Positions 52,501-62,218 are shown, numbered from the stretch's first letter. The stretch is DNA of 64,000 nucleotides from Mesorhabditis belari (GCA_958450365.1 CAUEEP010000897.1:451001-515000); one strand, 5' to 3'. The notes: a model not told the origin generated them from the sequence alone. A program made the numbers and translations.

Positions 52501-55496
52501 GCTTGAAGAGTGTTGAGGAGTACGATGTGGTGAAAGGAGCATGGAAACAGTTGACACCAATGAATGATGAAAGGGGACGATTCGATACAGCTGTCATTAA
52601 GGGAAAGGTGGGGGAAAAGATGCCTAACACATAAAGTTACTTACCTAATTATGTCTTGAAATGAATCTAGTGAACCGTCTGTAAACTTTTCAAATTCCAG
52701 GTCTACGCGGTGGCCGGCTCAAACGGAAATCACGATCTGAAAACGAGTGAGGTGTTCGATTCGAAAACTGGGAAATGGAGTCCCATCAAGAGTCTCCACA
52801 AAGCGAGATCGCACAATGGATGTGCAGTGCTTGACGATGTGCTGTACTGTGTCGGTGGAAGCAATGATCAAGTGGTGATGAGGGTAAGTGAAGAATCGGG
52901 ATTCTATTCAAAATTAAACTTAATTCAATACTGACATTGGGTACCTCTGACAGATTGACTCAAGAAATCAAGTAGTTTTCGGATTCCCATAGTTGATCGC
53001 TTTCAAAAGAGACTCAAGGAGCTACACCAGTCTGTATGGGATGAAGGTACGGATAATCTAGTCGAGTTTTGGTTGGTCTGGCCTAACTATAAGCTGACTT
53101 GGTCCAGTTTGGCCTAGTCCGGCCTGGCCTAGTTCAGGCTGGCCTAGTTCAGCCTGGCCGAGTTCAGGCTTGACTCCGGTTTTGTCTAGTCCGACCTGAA
53201 CTGGTCCAGCTTGGCTTGGTCTAACTTGGAGTTGGACACACCGGTCCTTTTATGGGTTAGAGCTGGGAATACAAAACATGGACTCGAACCCGCAACCTCT
53301 CGCTTACCGGGCGAACGCTCTACCAATTAGCTACACCGACACGTATCCCATAGTCGATTGTAGGATCGATAGTCGATCGAGACCTTATGCCTTACTTTGG
53401 TCGGTCCTAGTCCGTCCTAGTCCGTAGCCAAGTCCACCTCAGGGTCTAGCTATCCCAGAGTCCAGAGTCGTTTAAAGTTTCTGGGAACAGCACGACCAGG
53501 TTATAAAGTGTACAAAAAACTGACAAAAAGCTGCCGGCGAAAATATCAAAATATCGAAAGTGCTTTTCTTAATTAAACAAACGATTCCAGGACTGCGAAA
53601 AGTACGACGTGGACAGAGACGAATGGACGGCAATTCCACCAATGGTCACCGGTCGATATCAAGCAGGCGTTGTTGCGTGGAAAGGGTTATTAGTGGCTGT
53701 CGGTGGCTGTGATCGATGGGCATGCATTGACACGGTGGAAGCTTTCGATCCAAAAGTCGGACAATGGAGGGAATTACCCAAATTGAGGACACCGAGAAGG
53801 GGATGTGCGGTGGCGGTGGTCAGAGGTGGGATTTTGATTTTCCTGATGTAAAGCTGAAGTATTGATTTCAGAAGTCAATAACTAAATAGTTTTTGTGCTT
53901 ATAAAAAGGGACTTTTAGATATCCTGTACATCATTGGTGGTCACGATGGGACGAACTCGTTGTCAACAGTCGAGGTACGGTGTTGGAGCTGGAAAATTGA
54001 TAGCTTATGGATTTTGAGAGTAATGAAACTAACTCTGATTTATTTTAGCATATCAATTTCATTGCTTGCCCTAAACCAATCACTTTTCCAGGTCCTCGAT
54101 CATCCAAACGGTCAATGGCGTGCCGGTCCGGTGTTGACGACGCCTCGAGCGAACACCCACGCCGTGGTTACCGCCGGCAATGTAATCTATGTGATTGGTG
54201 GATTTAACGGAGTGCAATTCCTCAACACTATTGAGCTCCTGGAAAGTGGTGAGTTGTAGAAAATAGAAGTAACGAAAGCATCTGTCGGTCCTTTTTGCCG
54301 TTGGTAATTTAAAGTTTTTCGTGTTTTTCTCAGCACCAACCTTTTGCTTTTGACTATTTTGACTATCATTTCGATGCAGAATAAAATTACGCGTCAAATG
54401 ATACCAAAATTAACTCAAAATGTAATATCCATGCAAAGTTATGAGGCAAAAGGTTATAATGGGTGAGATTTCGGTTTTTAGCCAACAACTTTGCGTGGAA
54501 ATCATATTTTGAGTTGATTTTGATATCATTCAACGCGTAATTTTATTCTTAATCGAATGATAATCAAAATAATCAAAAACAATAGGTTGGTGCTGAGGAA
54601 AACACGAAAAACTTTAAATTGCCAACGGCAAAAAGGACCGATAGATGTTTTTGTTACAACTTTAGTAGAAAACATACAAAATTGGAAAAGAAACCAGCTA
54701 GCTTCTTTAAAAATAGATTTTGTTTTGAAAATGTTTAATTGGATTGGGTAACTGAAGCGAATTTCGGTTCAGTTACCCAACTTTATTATTTACGCTCACT
54801 TTGCAAACTCACCTTTTCTGGCGCATTGAATTTAAGTAAACAATAAAAGCTAAAGTTGAGTAACTAAATCGAATTGGCTTTGCCGTAAATACTCTAATAG
54901 AAAGCCAGCTTCTTGTACAATCGCGTAGTCTAACTCCTTTTTGGAAGTTAGACTTTTAGAACCTTTAGAATTTCTTCCTCTTCTTTTTCTCAGCCTCTAG
55001 ATTTTCAGAGCTACACTTTTGGTACCAAAAATACTAGATTTCAAGAGCTATCATTCGAAACCAAAACGGCAACTGTAGCTTAAAGCAGCGCGGAGAACGG
55101 GACGTTTAAAGTTAGCCTACGCGACTGTACGCTTGTAAGGCGAGATTGTACGCTTGTAGGGCGCGACTGTACGCTTGTCCACTGTACATTATAGAGTTCT
55201 ATTAGAATATTTACGGCAAATAGTAAGTGTTTTTGACAAATCCAGCCAGCAAGAGCGTGTTTAGATTCGTGAGCACAAAGAACAACCCCAGATTTACGTT
55301 CATTAAATGCAAATTTTCAGAGAGTGTCGGCTGGTGCAACTATCAGCAACAATCGATGGATTTCACTTTAGCTGAAGAGGAAGAAGAGGGTGATGGACTT
55401 GAAAGAGATCGTTCACAGCAAAGATCCACGGAGCATTCACTCACTCCACCAACCACTCAACAATCACATCAAATGACTCCTGTTAAGGCTAAATAA
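34569..55496 (+). CDS. BTB-BACK-kelch protein, NS1-binding-protein-like
   Basis: Likely cytoskeletal or CUL3-type adaptor, by homology to human IVNS1ABP. Reconstructed exons: 34569-34630, 39472-39598, 41828-41947, 42138-42269, 47223-47318, 47901-47982, 49262-49424, 49466-49590, 49726-49853, 50018-50152, 50461-50594, 50715-50801, 51829-52172, 52480-52607, 52701-52883, 53591-53825, 53919-53974, 54092-54248, 55321-55496. The total is 2,670 nt, divisible by three. An N-terminal extension of about 147 residues is acidic in part (DEHDDDEEDFDQ). BTB: LCDVVLFVKEREIYAHKVVLASVSP to LVNYAYTAYLEI, with a Gly/Pro/Thr-rich insert. BACK: CIGIRRQANFNKDTILVDKV onward. Six kelch repeats carry GG motifs (VCGGYDRGE, YCVGGSND, AVGGCDRW, YIIGGHDG, YVIGGFNG; the second reads AVAGSNGN). 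The acidic tail ends TPVKAK. Exons 1-2 are inferred from phase and splice sites; 50594 and the 87-nt exon are uncertain; the rest is strong. Confidence 0.88.
35034..35262. repeat. Palindromic MITE 'GGGACATTTGATACG', copy 2
   Basis: GGACATTTGATACCCCCGCC at the left, with inner arms CCATTGGCAATCCAACTTTG and complement. First kelch-gene intron. Confidence 0.85.
35814..36332. mobile_element. Mariner-type MITE, copy 2, uninterrupted
   Basis: 519 bp, flanked by TA. Termini AGGCTGATGCATAAGTCTTT and AAAGACTTATGCATGAACCT. This is the empty-site reference for the SINE at 28802. Confidence 0.92.
36695..37497 (+). pseudogene. LINE 3' end split by a MITE
   Basis: 36695-36775 (CGACTCCCCAGAGTTTTG) and 37417-37497 (GGCCCTTTTCGTGTTATGTG) match consecutive parts of the LINE at 60690-60870. 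Between them lies the ATTGGGTTG-family MITE, 36861-37389, whose ends are ATTGGGTTGATGAATTGAAA and TTTCAATTCACCAACCCAAT. Confidence 0.82.
38160..38440 (-). repeat. tRNA-derived SINE-like repeat, family B, copy 2
   Basis: On the minus strand: GATTGGTGTAGTGGATAGTG (A box) and TGGTTCGAATCCCCAC (B box), then GTTTTAAAGTGTCTATAAAC. The anticodon region is not a normal loop, so it is a repeat rather than a tRNA gene. Confidence 0.65.
39631..40300. repeat. MITE, TACCGTAAATA family, tandem copies
   Basis: A complete copy, 39631-39909, is followed by a copy lacking its left end (39972-40240) and a solo end at about 40278 (GCCGTAAACATTCTAATAG). They share ATAGGGGTGGGGTACTATTA. In the kelch-gene intron after exon 2. 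Confidence 0.85.
41177..41765. repeat. Cluster of alternating inverted repeats
   Basis: A module GTTCTTTGTATTCTTGCGTA plus GGATTCGGATCCGGAT occurs about six times in alternating direction, with CTACACAACGGTACTATGAA in between. No coding capacity. It ends 60 bp before exon 3 of the kelch gene. Confidence 0.85.
42424..42800. repeat. Minisatellite, 16-bp unit AGCTCATAGCTCAGCT
   Basis: About 23 nearly identical units, rich in AGCT and CTAG. In the kelch-gene intron after exon 4. Confidence 0.97.
43428..43690. repeat. Palindromic MITE 'GGGACATTTGATACG', copy 3
   Basis: GGACATTTAATATGCGCCCC at the left and GGGGCACGTATCAAATGTCC at the right are complementary. Confidence 0.88.
44311..44640 (-). pseudogene. 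CR1/Jockey-like LINE C-terminal fragment
   Basis: The minus strand encodes LEQRRLLIDLVECFKIVKG, RRGSFILHPES and VTKVWNALPNKLR, the post-RT tail of nematode CR1-like LINEs. It is similar to 60510-60800 but clearly a different copy. Only the last 100 residues are left. Confidence 0.82.
44774..44809. repeat. 16-bp perfect hairpin
   Basis: AACGTTATTAAAAAGG, four bases, then its exact complement. Confidence 0.9.
45425..46330. repeat. Two adjacent inverted-repeat elements
   Basis: First: 45425-45775, arms with TCAATTTTGACCAA-type ends, GATTTTTCTGGAGATAAATC and AACTTTTCTATATAGCTTTT. Second: about 45880-46020 against 46165-46315, arms with CAAGCTCATGTTTGACCGTT. The second pair encodes the same peptide text on both strands only because the arms match. 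Confidence 0.85.
46755..46892. repeat. Tandem TTTTCCTTTGC repeat
   Basis: About ten units of CTTTTCCTTTG after several TTTTATTTG units, in the kelch-gene intron before exon 5. Confidence 0.85.
47500..47705 (-). repeat. tRNA-derived SINE-like repeat, family A, copy 2
   Basis: On the minus strand CCGGATCGCTCAGTAGTTAG and GGTCGAGGGTTCAATCCGC form A/B boxes. The flank CTTGCCAAGAGAAAGAGGG matches the copy at 1410-1660. Confidence 0.65.
48360..48965. repeat. Minisatellite, 18-bp unit GGCCTTATATACGGCTGC
   Basis: About 33 units across 600 bp in the intron between exons 6 and 7. Because the unit is divisible by three, several frames on both strands stay open for up to 200 codons. No start context or splice signals fit, so it is not taken as coding. 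Confidence 0.93.
50180..50440. repeat. Palindromic MITE 'GGGACATTTGATACG', copy 4
   Basis: Arms CCATTGGCAATCCAACTTGG and AAAGTTGGATTGCG; the right end GCGCGTATCAAATGTCC lies 20 bp before exon 11 of the kelch gene. Confidence 0.88.
51148..51745. repeat. Palindromic MITE copies 5 and 6 plus a solo end
   Basis: Two copies abut at about 51355. A lone terminus GGGGCATTTGATACG follows at 51718. All lie in the kelch-gene intron before exon 13. Confidence 0.85.
53245..53392 (-). repeat. tRNA-derived SINE-like repeat, family C, copy 2
   Basis: On the minus strand: TGTAGCTAATTGGTAGAGCG and TTGCGGGTTCGAGTCCA. The anticodon loop would be CCGGTAA, but position 33 is C rather than U and the acceptor stem is poor, so it is not called as tRNA-Thr. 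Confidence 0.6.
54288..54645. repeat. Palindromic element, GGTCCTTTTTGCCGTTGG
   Basis: Left arm GGTCCTTTTTGCCGTTGG and right arm CCAACGGCAAAAAGGACC are complementary, as are GTGTTTTTCTCAGCACCAAC and its partner. The first 30 bp resemble the GCCATTGGCAATCCAACTTT arm of the other palindromic family. Confidence 0.88.
54881..55220. repeat. MITE, CCGTAAATACTCTAATAGAA subfamily
   Basis: Termini TGCCGTAAATACTCTAATAG and CTATTAGAATATTTACGGCA. In the last kelch-gene intron. Confidence 0.85.
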
Positions 55497-55831
55497 TCTT
55501 TATTATATCTTTTCTTATTTCTTTTTTCGAGATTCCCCCCATTTTAACGAATTTCCCTTATTTATTTCACATCTTCACCAACCGTAATCCAATTTTTTTT
55601 CTGTTTTACATTGCTCATCGTTGTGCACATTCGTATGGGTTCAAAAAAGGGAATTTTCTAAGATTCATAGCTATTTTTCTTGAAAATCTTGTTATTATCA
55701 TCGTTTTTTGAAAGATTACGGTTCATCAACAAGCAAAAAACAATGTGTTTTACCTTGAAAATTCATCATATCTTTAGATTCTTAAAAATCGATTGTTTTC
55801 TCTTTTTTTGTACAAATTGAAAGAGAAAAGA

Positions 55832-55837
55832 AATAAA
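55832..55837 (+). promoter_or_regulatory. Poly(A) signal of the kelch gene
   Basis: AATAAA lies 336 bases after the stop codon, at the end of a non-repetitive AT-rich 3' UTR. Confidence 0.6.
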
Positions 55838-55914
55838 CCTCTTTTCAGCAAATCGTTTTGACAGAAAATCACACAAATGAAGATTAATGAACACCTTAAC
55901 AGCATACCGTATTT

Positions 55915-56110
55915 TCTCTGATAGTAGTGCACCCTGAGCGTCGCCTAAATTGCTCGAAATCTCGAGAACCGCTTATCAGAACCTATCGATGTGGGGTCGG
56001 AAAATGTAGCTGACGATGAGATCTAGTGGGGGATTTGAGTGTTGAGCTTCTTGGAAAAGCTTGGGAATGATAGAATAGCCATCAAACTCGGTTCGGCGGG
56101 GTGGTCAGAT
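55915..56110. repeat. MITE, CTCTAATAGTAGTGCACT family, partial copy
   Basis: Left end TACCGTATTTTCTCTGATAG and inner arms match 32095-32315 in reverse; the right terminus is lost where the pogo-like remnant begins. Confidence 0.75.
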
Positions 56111-56119
56111 CGGCATCCA

Positions 56120-56690
56120 TATAGACTCATCCGCCTTGTTCATATCGTCCTCCTCTTCGATGTTGTCGTTTCCTAGCGCAAACTCTGCCTTTTTAAAACA
56201 GTTTTCGAAACACAGTCTTCCATTACAATTGCTTCTTCGCTTTCACTCCCAGAAAGTAGAACATCGGCATTTCTCGATTCTAAGGCTATTTCTTCAAATG
56301 AACGCACACCTCTAGTCACAACCAAGTCGTCGGCAAGCATGAAATTCATTGCATTAATGTTCTTTTCCACATTATCTCGGTTACAAATTTGCATCCATAT
56401 AGGCATCCTTGTTCATAACGTCCTCCTCTTCGATGTTTGTCCTTTCAAGCTTTCTATTTAAAGTCCGTTTTTGCCGCAAAAATCGTTAGATTAGTAAAAA
56501 TATTCAATATTTTGGAAATTTTATCGTTATTTCGAGAAAATCTTTATAAAGGAATCGGTAAATCGAGGTTTTTTATAAAGTTAAAATTTACGTTACGGCT
56601 GCCGGGACCGAGCACAGCTATCGTTATCTAGAGGTTATCGTTATGCCGAGGGTCGTTATAAAGAGGCTCGACTGTACCTAAAACTAAACA
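56120..56690 (-). pseudogene. Pogo/Tigger-like transposase tail with one terminus
   Basis: The minus strand has a frame (56173-56406) rich in acidic residues (SGSESEEAIVMEDC), like the C-terminal tail of pogo-class transposases, and one terminus TATAAAGAGGCTCGACTGTA at about 56667-56686. The catalytic part is missing. The assignment rests mainly on the terminus, which matches the 22731 MITE. Confidence 0.5.
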
Positions 56691-57031
56691 TTTACCGTAT
56701 TCTCTCTAATAATAGTGCACCCTGAGCGTCGTTTAAATTACTCGAAATCTCAAAAATGGTATCCAAATGGTATCCAATGACTTTCCATTAAAGTTCAGAA
56801 GTTCAAATCTCAAAACGAGCTAAAGGTCTTTAGGTAAATAACTACAAAATGATACTGTTACAAGTGGGTTTGGCCATTGAATTTATCCCCTGAAAACTCT
56901 TAGTACTTGATCTTTTATTTGTGTGTTGGCTGAGAGCTGATCGGTGAGAGCTGAGAGCAGGTGCCGAGAATTTCCGAATTGATGCATGCAAATCGATTCT
57001 GATGTCATAAATGCTCTATCGTTATTTCTAG

Positions 57032-57840
57032 CATTCAAGGATTAGCTTAAAAATCAATAAACCATTGCATTGCACAACATCCCTGCCACAGCGCTGTCCA
57101 CATAAAGAAACAGGCAATTCAATCTAACAGGACTTCAAATTCTTAACACGAAGCATAAATCTTGAAAGTCAATGATCATTGTTTTGTGGAGTGACGATGC
57201 TGAAAGGAAATAACCGTTTTTAATGGCTGCAGTTTTTATGCAAGCCAACCCGTAGTTTAATTTCAACGGGCACGGTGCGTTGTGTTACATTGCTCTGCGC
57301 TTGGGATAACTCCGAACCTGCGACTAACCGAGCCCAACGTTGCTTAATCTGGAGACCCAACTTGGAAGCCTAGGTGTGTTATTATTTTTGATATAATACT
57401 TCTACGTATCGAACAAGCACACTTTCAGTTTCTATCTTCAACCATTTTCCTTTCATTGTTAACTATTTTTGATGGCTCTGTCTTTATAATGATCCATCGA
57501 CGAGTTCGTCAAACCACAAAGGATTGACAACAGTTAAGCTATCGAAAAACTGATCAGATCAAGAAAAGAATAAAAATTGGTGCTACAACTAGGCTTTGAC
57601 TTTGACTTCAGCTAACAGCTTCATCGATTTGGACATGAAAAGATTTGATCTATGTATTTTGCTCTCTATTTTGTCTTTCAGATGGCTACTAAAATAGCTG
57701 GCGTTGTTATGACGGTGACTGTAGGAATTGGATCAGACTATGTCACCTTGTCGATGACCTGTTTCTTTATGTGGACAGCGCTGTGGCAGGGATGTTGTGC
57801 AATGCAATGGTTTATTGATTTTGAAGCTAATCCTTGAATG
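57032..57840. mobile_element. TIR element with about 84-bp nearly identical ends
   Basis: Left end CATTCAAGGATTAGCTTAAA and right end complementary through about 84 bp with one clear mismatch. No transposase frame; the 61-codon frame at 57652 is mostly the right terminus. It lies between the kelch gene and the LINE. Confidence 0.85.
57290..57372 (-). pseudogene. 5S rRNA-like fragment inside the TIR element
   Basis: The minus strand reads AGATTAAGCAACGTTGGGCT then CGGTTAGT, like the conserved 5S rRNA core (AAGTTAAGCAACGTnGGGC, GGTTAGTAC). The following GGTTCGGAGTTATCCC is only loosely 5S-like, and the 5' 30-40 bases are poor. Confidence 0.45.
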
Positions 57841-58600
57841 ATAAGCTTTTAGCTTCACTTATGTGATTCTTCTGCGCGAACCCCGAGCAAAGTCGCGTAC
57901 AACATTGCGTGTCTCGATAGTCACCACCACTCAAAATGATTATTAAAGAATTTTATGTTGCTCTGAGAAAAAAAAACAATAAAAACAACGACAAATCATT
58001 GATGACAAGAAAAGAGAGAATAAAATATTATCCAGTTATTCAGATTAAATCAAAAGCAGTTATCTCTCAAAGTATTGATCCTCGAAATCAATAAAATTCT
58101 TGTAAACTTGCAAAGAGTTTATTTAAATGTCGCAGCCGATTTTAACTAAAATCATGAAATCTTAATTATTGTTTTTTGAAATATAAATCGACTAGGCGAT
58201 TTTGGGGTAGGCTACTTTGCGTCAATTTTTTTGCGCAACTCGCCATAACCAGTGCCTACCCCGCGATTTTAAATTAAATCTATCAATATTAACTTTTTCT
58301 TTTTAAATGCGAGTTCACTTTCATTGTTTTTCCCAGACTTTTCCTACTCTCCTTCACATTTTAGCATTTTCCCTAATAAAGAAAAAGTTTTTTTTACTTT
58401 TAACTAACTTGATTAACTTAAAAAGATTTAGCTTTTAGCAGTAAACGAATGAAGGCGCTAGAATTTAAGAATAGTATTTATAGATCGATAATTATTTAGG
58501 TAGAATTTGGTATCCGTTATTGTGTTTAGAATATTTGTTAATTTAAAATAGTTATTATGTTGGTTAGGCTTTAAATTTGATAACGGGCTTCAAAATGAAT
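57841..58600. other. Intergenic, no gene seen
   Basis: AT-rich. A short inverted pair, GGGGTAGGCTACTTTG-like at 58205 and CAGTGCCTACCCCGC at 58250, suggests a small hairpin. No coding pattern. Confidence 0.45.
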
Positions 58601-60868
58601 TTTTCCACACCGAATGGTCCTTAAGTCTTTTACCCACCATGTAATTTACTGCAGTTCCATCTTTAACTGTGAAATTATATTTTTAAATGTTTATCTTGGC
58701 AGAAAGGTACGTTTTCTTATCGGACCCCCTAGCGTGAATTATGCTGATACTTCTCGTCTTTTTGATCATTTATCACTTTTCTTGCATGATTCGGAAGTCA
58801 ACATGTTACTAGGCGATTTAAATTTTCATGTGACCTATTCTAATGACAAATTTGTGTTTGATAAGTACCACCATCCCACCATTTTGCTACAAAATTTCCT
58901 TATTACATGCTCTCTATTTATTTTAAACACATCTGCTACCTTCTGCTGTTCATTTTCCATTTTAGATCTGGTCTTGTCCGATTCCCCTGATATCATCATG
59001 GAGTTACAGCGATTGGGGCCTCTTCCTGGATCTGACCATTATGGGATCACGTTCAAAATTGGAGGACTGCAATTTCCTACTCCTCCGCGGAAAGGTTGCG
59101 TGCATTTTGATTTTAATCCCGACCAAGCGGCTCTTTCCCTCTTAAACTCCCTTAGAGGGAGCTCTTTCTGCTGACAAATTCTATAGATGGTGACTATAAT
59201 CTTCTCTGTTCTAAAATCCTCCTTGCCATAGAAAACTCCTGCACTCACCCTGTAAAATTAACTCCAAATCATATTACGAGAGCTAAAGCAAGACTTTTAC
59301 ATTTTTTGGAAAGATCTAATTACGCAAATCCTCTGGTTGACCCACTAGTAATCAAAGAACAGCGCAAGTTTTTGAAATTTTGTCAAAAGTTTGAGTCAAA
59401 CATTGAGAGCAAAGCTGTTTATTCGAAAAACAGCAAGTCTTTCTTCTCCTATTTAAGCTCTAAAACAAAAGATCCAAAGATAGTCTCCAATTCGTTCGCT
59501 GACCCTTAGATGGTAGACAGAAAGTCTTTCTTCTCCTGAAAACCTTTTCAGTAACTATCGTTTCATCTCTTTAACCTCCCCTGTATCCAAACATTTTGAA
59601 ATTATCATCAAAGATAAAATTACAGCTCATCTTGATAAGCATAAACTTATCTGCGACTATCAATTTGGTTTCCTTAAAAATAAGTCCATTACTTACCAGC
59701 TTATTTTAGCTTACCAAGATTTCTTTAAGGCCGTGGATCAAAAACAACGCAAGCACTATCAGCTTGAAGCTGTGTTTTTAGATTTTGCTGGAGCTTTCGA
59801 CTCTGTCCCTATTCTTCTAAACGATTCTCTCTCCTCTTCCTTTAATTGCTCTAGCGGTGTACCCCAAGGAAGTATTCTGGGTCATATACTTTTTACAATT
59901 TACATTAAGGATTAACCTGAGTTAAATTTTTCATCTAGGGACTCATCTATATGGCTTTATGCTGATGATGCTAAATTAACCTTTAAAATTCCCATCAAAG
60001 ATGAAGCCGCTAAGCTTGCTTCTTTAAGAGACGCCATGTCAGATCTTGATCTGGTTGAAAAATGGTCCCATAATTGGAAATTGAAAATTGGCGATTTACG
60101 AATTTACGAAATCCCGTCATTTCTCCACCGGAAATGCTATTTTCCCGCGGAAAATTAATTCTACACCATGAAACAGAATTGGCAAAGAGGATTTTATCAG
60201 AGATCTTGGAGTCCATATTTCCCCACCTTTAGATTTCTCAAAACATTGAAATTACTTGCCGTACAGCTTCTTTCGTCTCTAGTCGTATCCTGAAAGCAAT
60301 TTGTGATCCGAAAATTGACACTTACAGAAAGTGTTTCATCACTTACGTTAGACCCATTCTATAGTTTGGTCTCCACAAGTTGGTATCTCTCGCCTAGAAA
60401 AAATCCAGCAGAGATATAAGAAGATAACTCGGGATCTTTTCAGGCGATAGATTTTTCCAAATTTGCCTACATTAGTTACACAGATAGACTTAAAATTTTT
60501 GATCTTAAATCTCTTAGACACCGCCGCTTGGTCACGGATTTAATAGAATGTTTCAAAACTGTGAAGGGCAGGCAACCTATCCCTCTTTTTCGAGATTTAT
60601 TCAAAGTTAATCCCACGGTTAGTTCAAGGAGAGGTTCTTTCGTTTTAGAAATTCCAGTCACCTCCAATAAGTTTGTGTATAACTCTTTTCCAATAAAAAC
60701 TGCCAGAATTTGGAATCGACTCCCCAGAGTTTTGGGAGAGTCCAATAGTCTCGAAACCTTTAAATTATCTGTAGAATCGGCCCTTTTCGTGTTATGTGTA
60801 TGAGTTCATGTGTTTTAACCTTAAATCTAGGGCACTTTATCTCAGGTCCTGGATAAAATATCTATAGA
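58600..60868 (+). pseudogene. CR1/Jockey-like LINE, dead and 5' truncated
   Basis: Endonuclease end: LLGDLNFHV, ILDLVLSDSPD and GPLPGSDHYGI (58614-59174). Reverse transcriptase pieces in shifting frames: LDFAGAFDSVP (motif A), SSGVPQGSILG (motif B), WLYADDAKL (motif C), then the tail RHRRLVTDLIECFKTVKG and ARIWNRLPRVLGESNSLETF. Motifs A and B are too close together, so about 35-40 residues are deleted. Several stops and frameshifts rule out activity. The 3' end is near TATCTATAGATTCC. Confidence 0.88.
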
Positions 60869-60878
60869 TTCCTATGTA

Positions 60879-61381
60879 TGCCGTAAAAGCTCTAATAGAA
60901 GAGCCCCTATAGGAGCGTCGCGTAGTCTAAGTTTACGCTCAAAGCACCGCTCATATCTCGGCATCCAGACATTTTTTTTTCTGCGCGCTTAGGTAACAAA
61001 TTAAAGTAGAAAGATAAGCGGATCTTTTGAGCTATTAAATATATTTTTAGCTTCAACCAGCGCTCAGAAAAAATGATGAAAAATCGGCTTTTTTGCCCCT
61101 TTGCAGTCATTTTTTTCTAAAAGCGGGTTAATGTTAAAAATATGTGTGATATCTCAACAAATCACTCATCTTTCCTATTTTAATTTGATACGTAAGCGTG
61201 CAGAAAAAATGTCTGCGTGCCGAGATATGAGCGGTGCTTTGAGCGTTACAGGTACAAAAACATTCGATTTTGCTTTCGGGGGCTTAGTCTTTTCTTTTCT
61301 TGAGAAGCGTTCAAAGGAATGGTACGTATATGAAAGAAAACTTAGACTACGTGACGCTCCTCTATTAGAGCTTTTACGGTA
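60879..61381. repeat. MITE, CCGTAAAAGCTCTAATAGA subfamily
   Basis: Termini TGCCGTAAAAGCTCTAATAG and CTATTAGAGCTTTTACGGTA. Inner arms CTCATATCTCGGCATCCAGA and CTGCGTGCCGAGATATGAGC. It ends 66 bp before the 61448 gene. A diverged half copy is at 8390-8575. Confidence 0.88.
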
Positions 61382-61445
61382 CTTTGCCCATGTTCGTTTT
61401 TCTGGTATATTATTCTCAATTATTCCTAATTTTTCCCAATTTCAG

Positions 61446-61447
61446 GC
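61446..61447 (+). promoter_or_regulatory. Likely splice acceptor just before the 61448 ATG
   Basis: CCCAATTTCAG|GC ATG: a nematode-consensus acceptor 2 bases before the start codon, with no upstream coding exon in sight. This fits spliced-leader trans-splicing, or a 5' UTR intron. Confidence 0.6.
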
Positions 61448-62218
61448 ATGAATCCCAACGAGCCAGCTCTATTAGAAGACATCTATTCCCGGATCCAAAT
61501 CGGCGAATTCCTCGAGAAAACGAGTCCGCAAGAATTGCTCACTTTAGAGAAAATCGATCTCACTTGCAACCCGATTGACCCAAATATGGGCGGAAAGATT
61601 CTTTTCGTCGGAAAAACTCTGCCAAACAGTTGGGATCCCGAGTGGGAACCCTGTCGAAACGACCTAGTTCTCAAGAAGTTCGTGCAAAACATGAAAATCG
61701 AGCGCGCAAGGGTTCAGGAGCACTATGCGAGAAATATCGAGAATTACAGAGATATCTCAACACTTGAAGGCCAAAAGCGATTGGCTGAGGAAACGGGAGC
61801 ACTCGGGAGCAGCTTCATTCTGCACTACTACAATCCAAGAAAGGAATTCATTGGTCAACAACTGGCTAAGGGATGGCTAGCGTTGGCTAAAGCGCTAAAT
61901 GACGGGAATTTCGGAGTGGATACGGTAATCTCGCTGTCATTTGCGCGTTTCGTTGATCAAGACGAGACATCAAGGCTGAAAATACAAGCGAATTGCCCGG
62001 CAAGCGTAGAAATCATGAGGGAAGTCGAGAAAGTCTTGCAAAAACAGGGTCTAAAATTCTCGATCAAGATCAAGACCGATGTGGCCAGCTATGTGTCGTC
62101 GTGGGCGAAAGAGAATGGATATGGTTGGATTCGATTTGAGAGTCCGTTGAAGGGAAAAGTCGCGAGAATCGATGAGTTGGCGGATAGGTTGAAAGAAATG
62201 AATGTGACACGGGACTAG
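61448..62218 (+). CDS. Unrecognised 256-residue protein, intronless
   Basis: I do not recognise this family. One uninterrupted frame from ATG to TAG, with nematode-like codon use rich in G/C at third positions. The protein is hydrophilic, without signal peptide or membrane segment. Visible features: an N-terminal acidic helix-like part (LLEDIYSRIQIGEF), a central basic and aromatic stretch (NYRDISTLEGQKRLAEETG), a small-residue segment (LGSSFILHYYNPRK), a helical part (LAKGWLALAKAL) and an alternating segment VEKVLQKQGLKFSIKIKTDV with basic C-terminus. The acceptor 2 bases before the ATG supports a real start. It is unlike the other genes here in having no introns, so a retrocopy is possible, though no poly(A) tract or target duplication is evident. 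ATTAAA at about 62273 may be its poly(A) signal. Confidence 0.8.
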   Translation: MNPNEPALLEDIYSRIQIGEFLEKTSPQELLTLEKIDLTCNPIDPNMGGKILFVGKTLPNSWDPEWEPCRNDLVLKKFVQNMKIERARVQEHYARNIENYRDISTLEGQKRLAEETGALGSSFILHYYNPRKEFIGQQLAKGWLALAKALNDGNFGVDTVISLSFARFVDQDETSRLKIQANCPASVEIMREVEKVLQKQGLKFSIKIKTDVASYVSSWAKENGYGWIRFESPLKGKVARIDELADRLKEMNVTRD

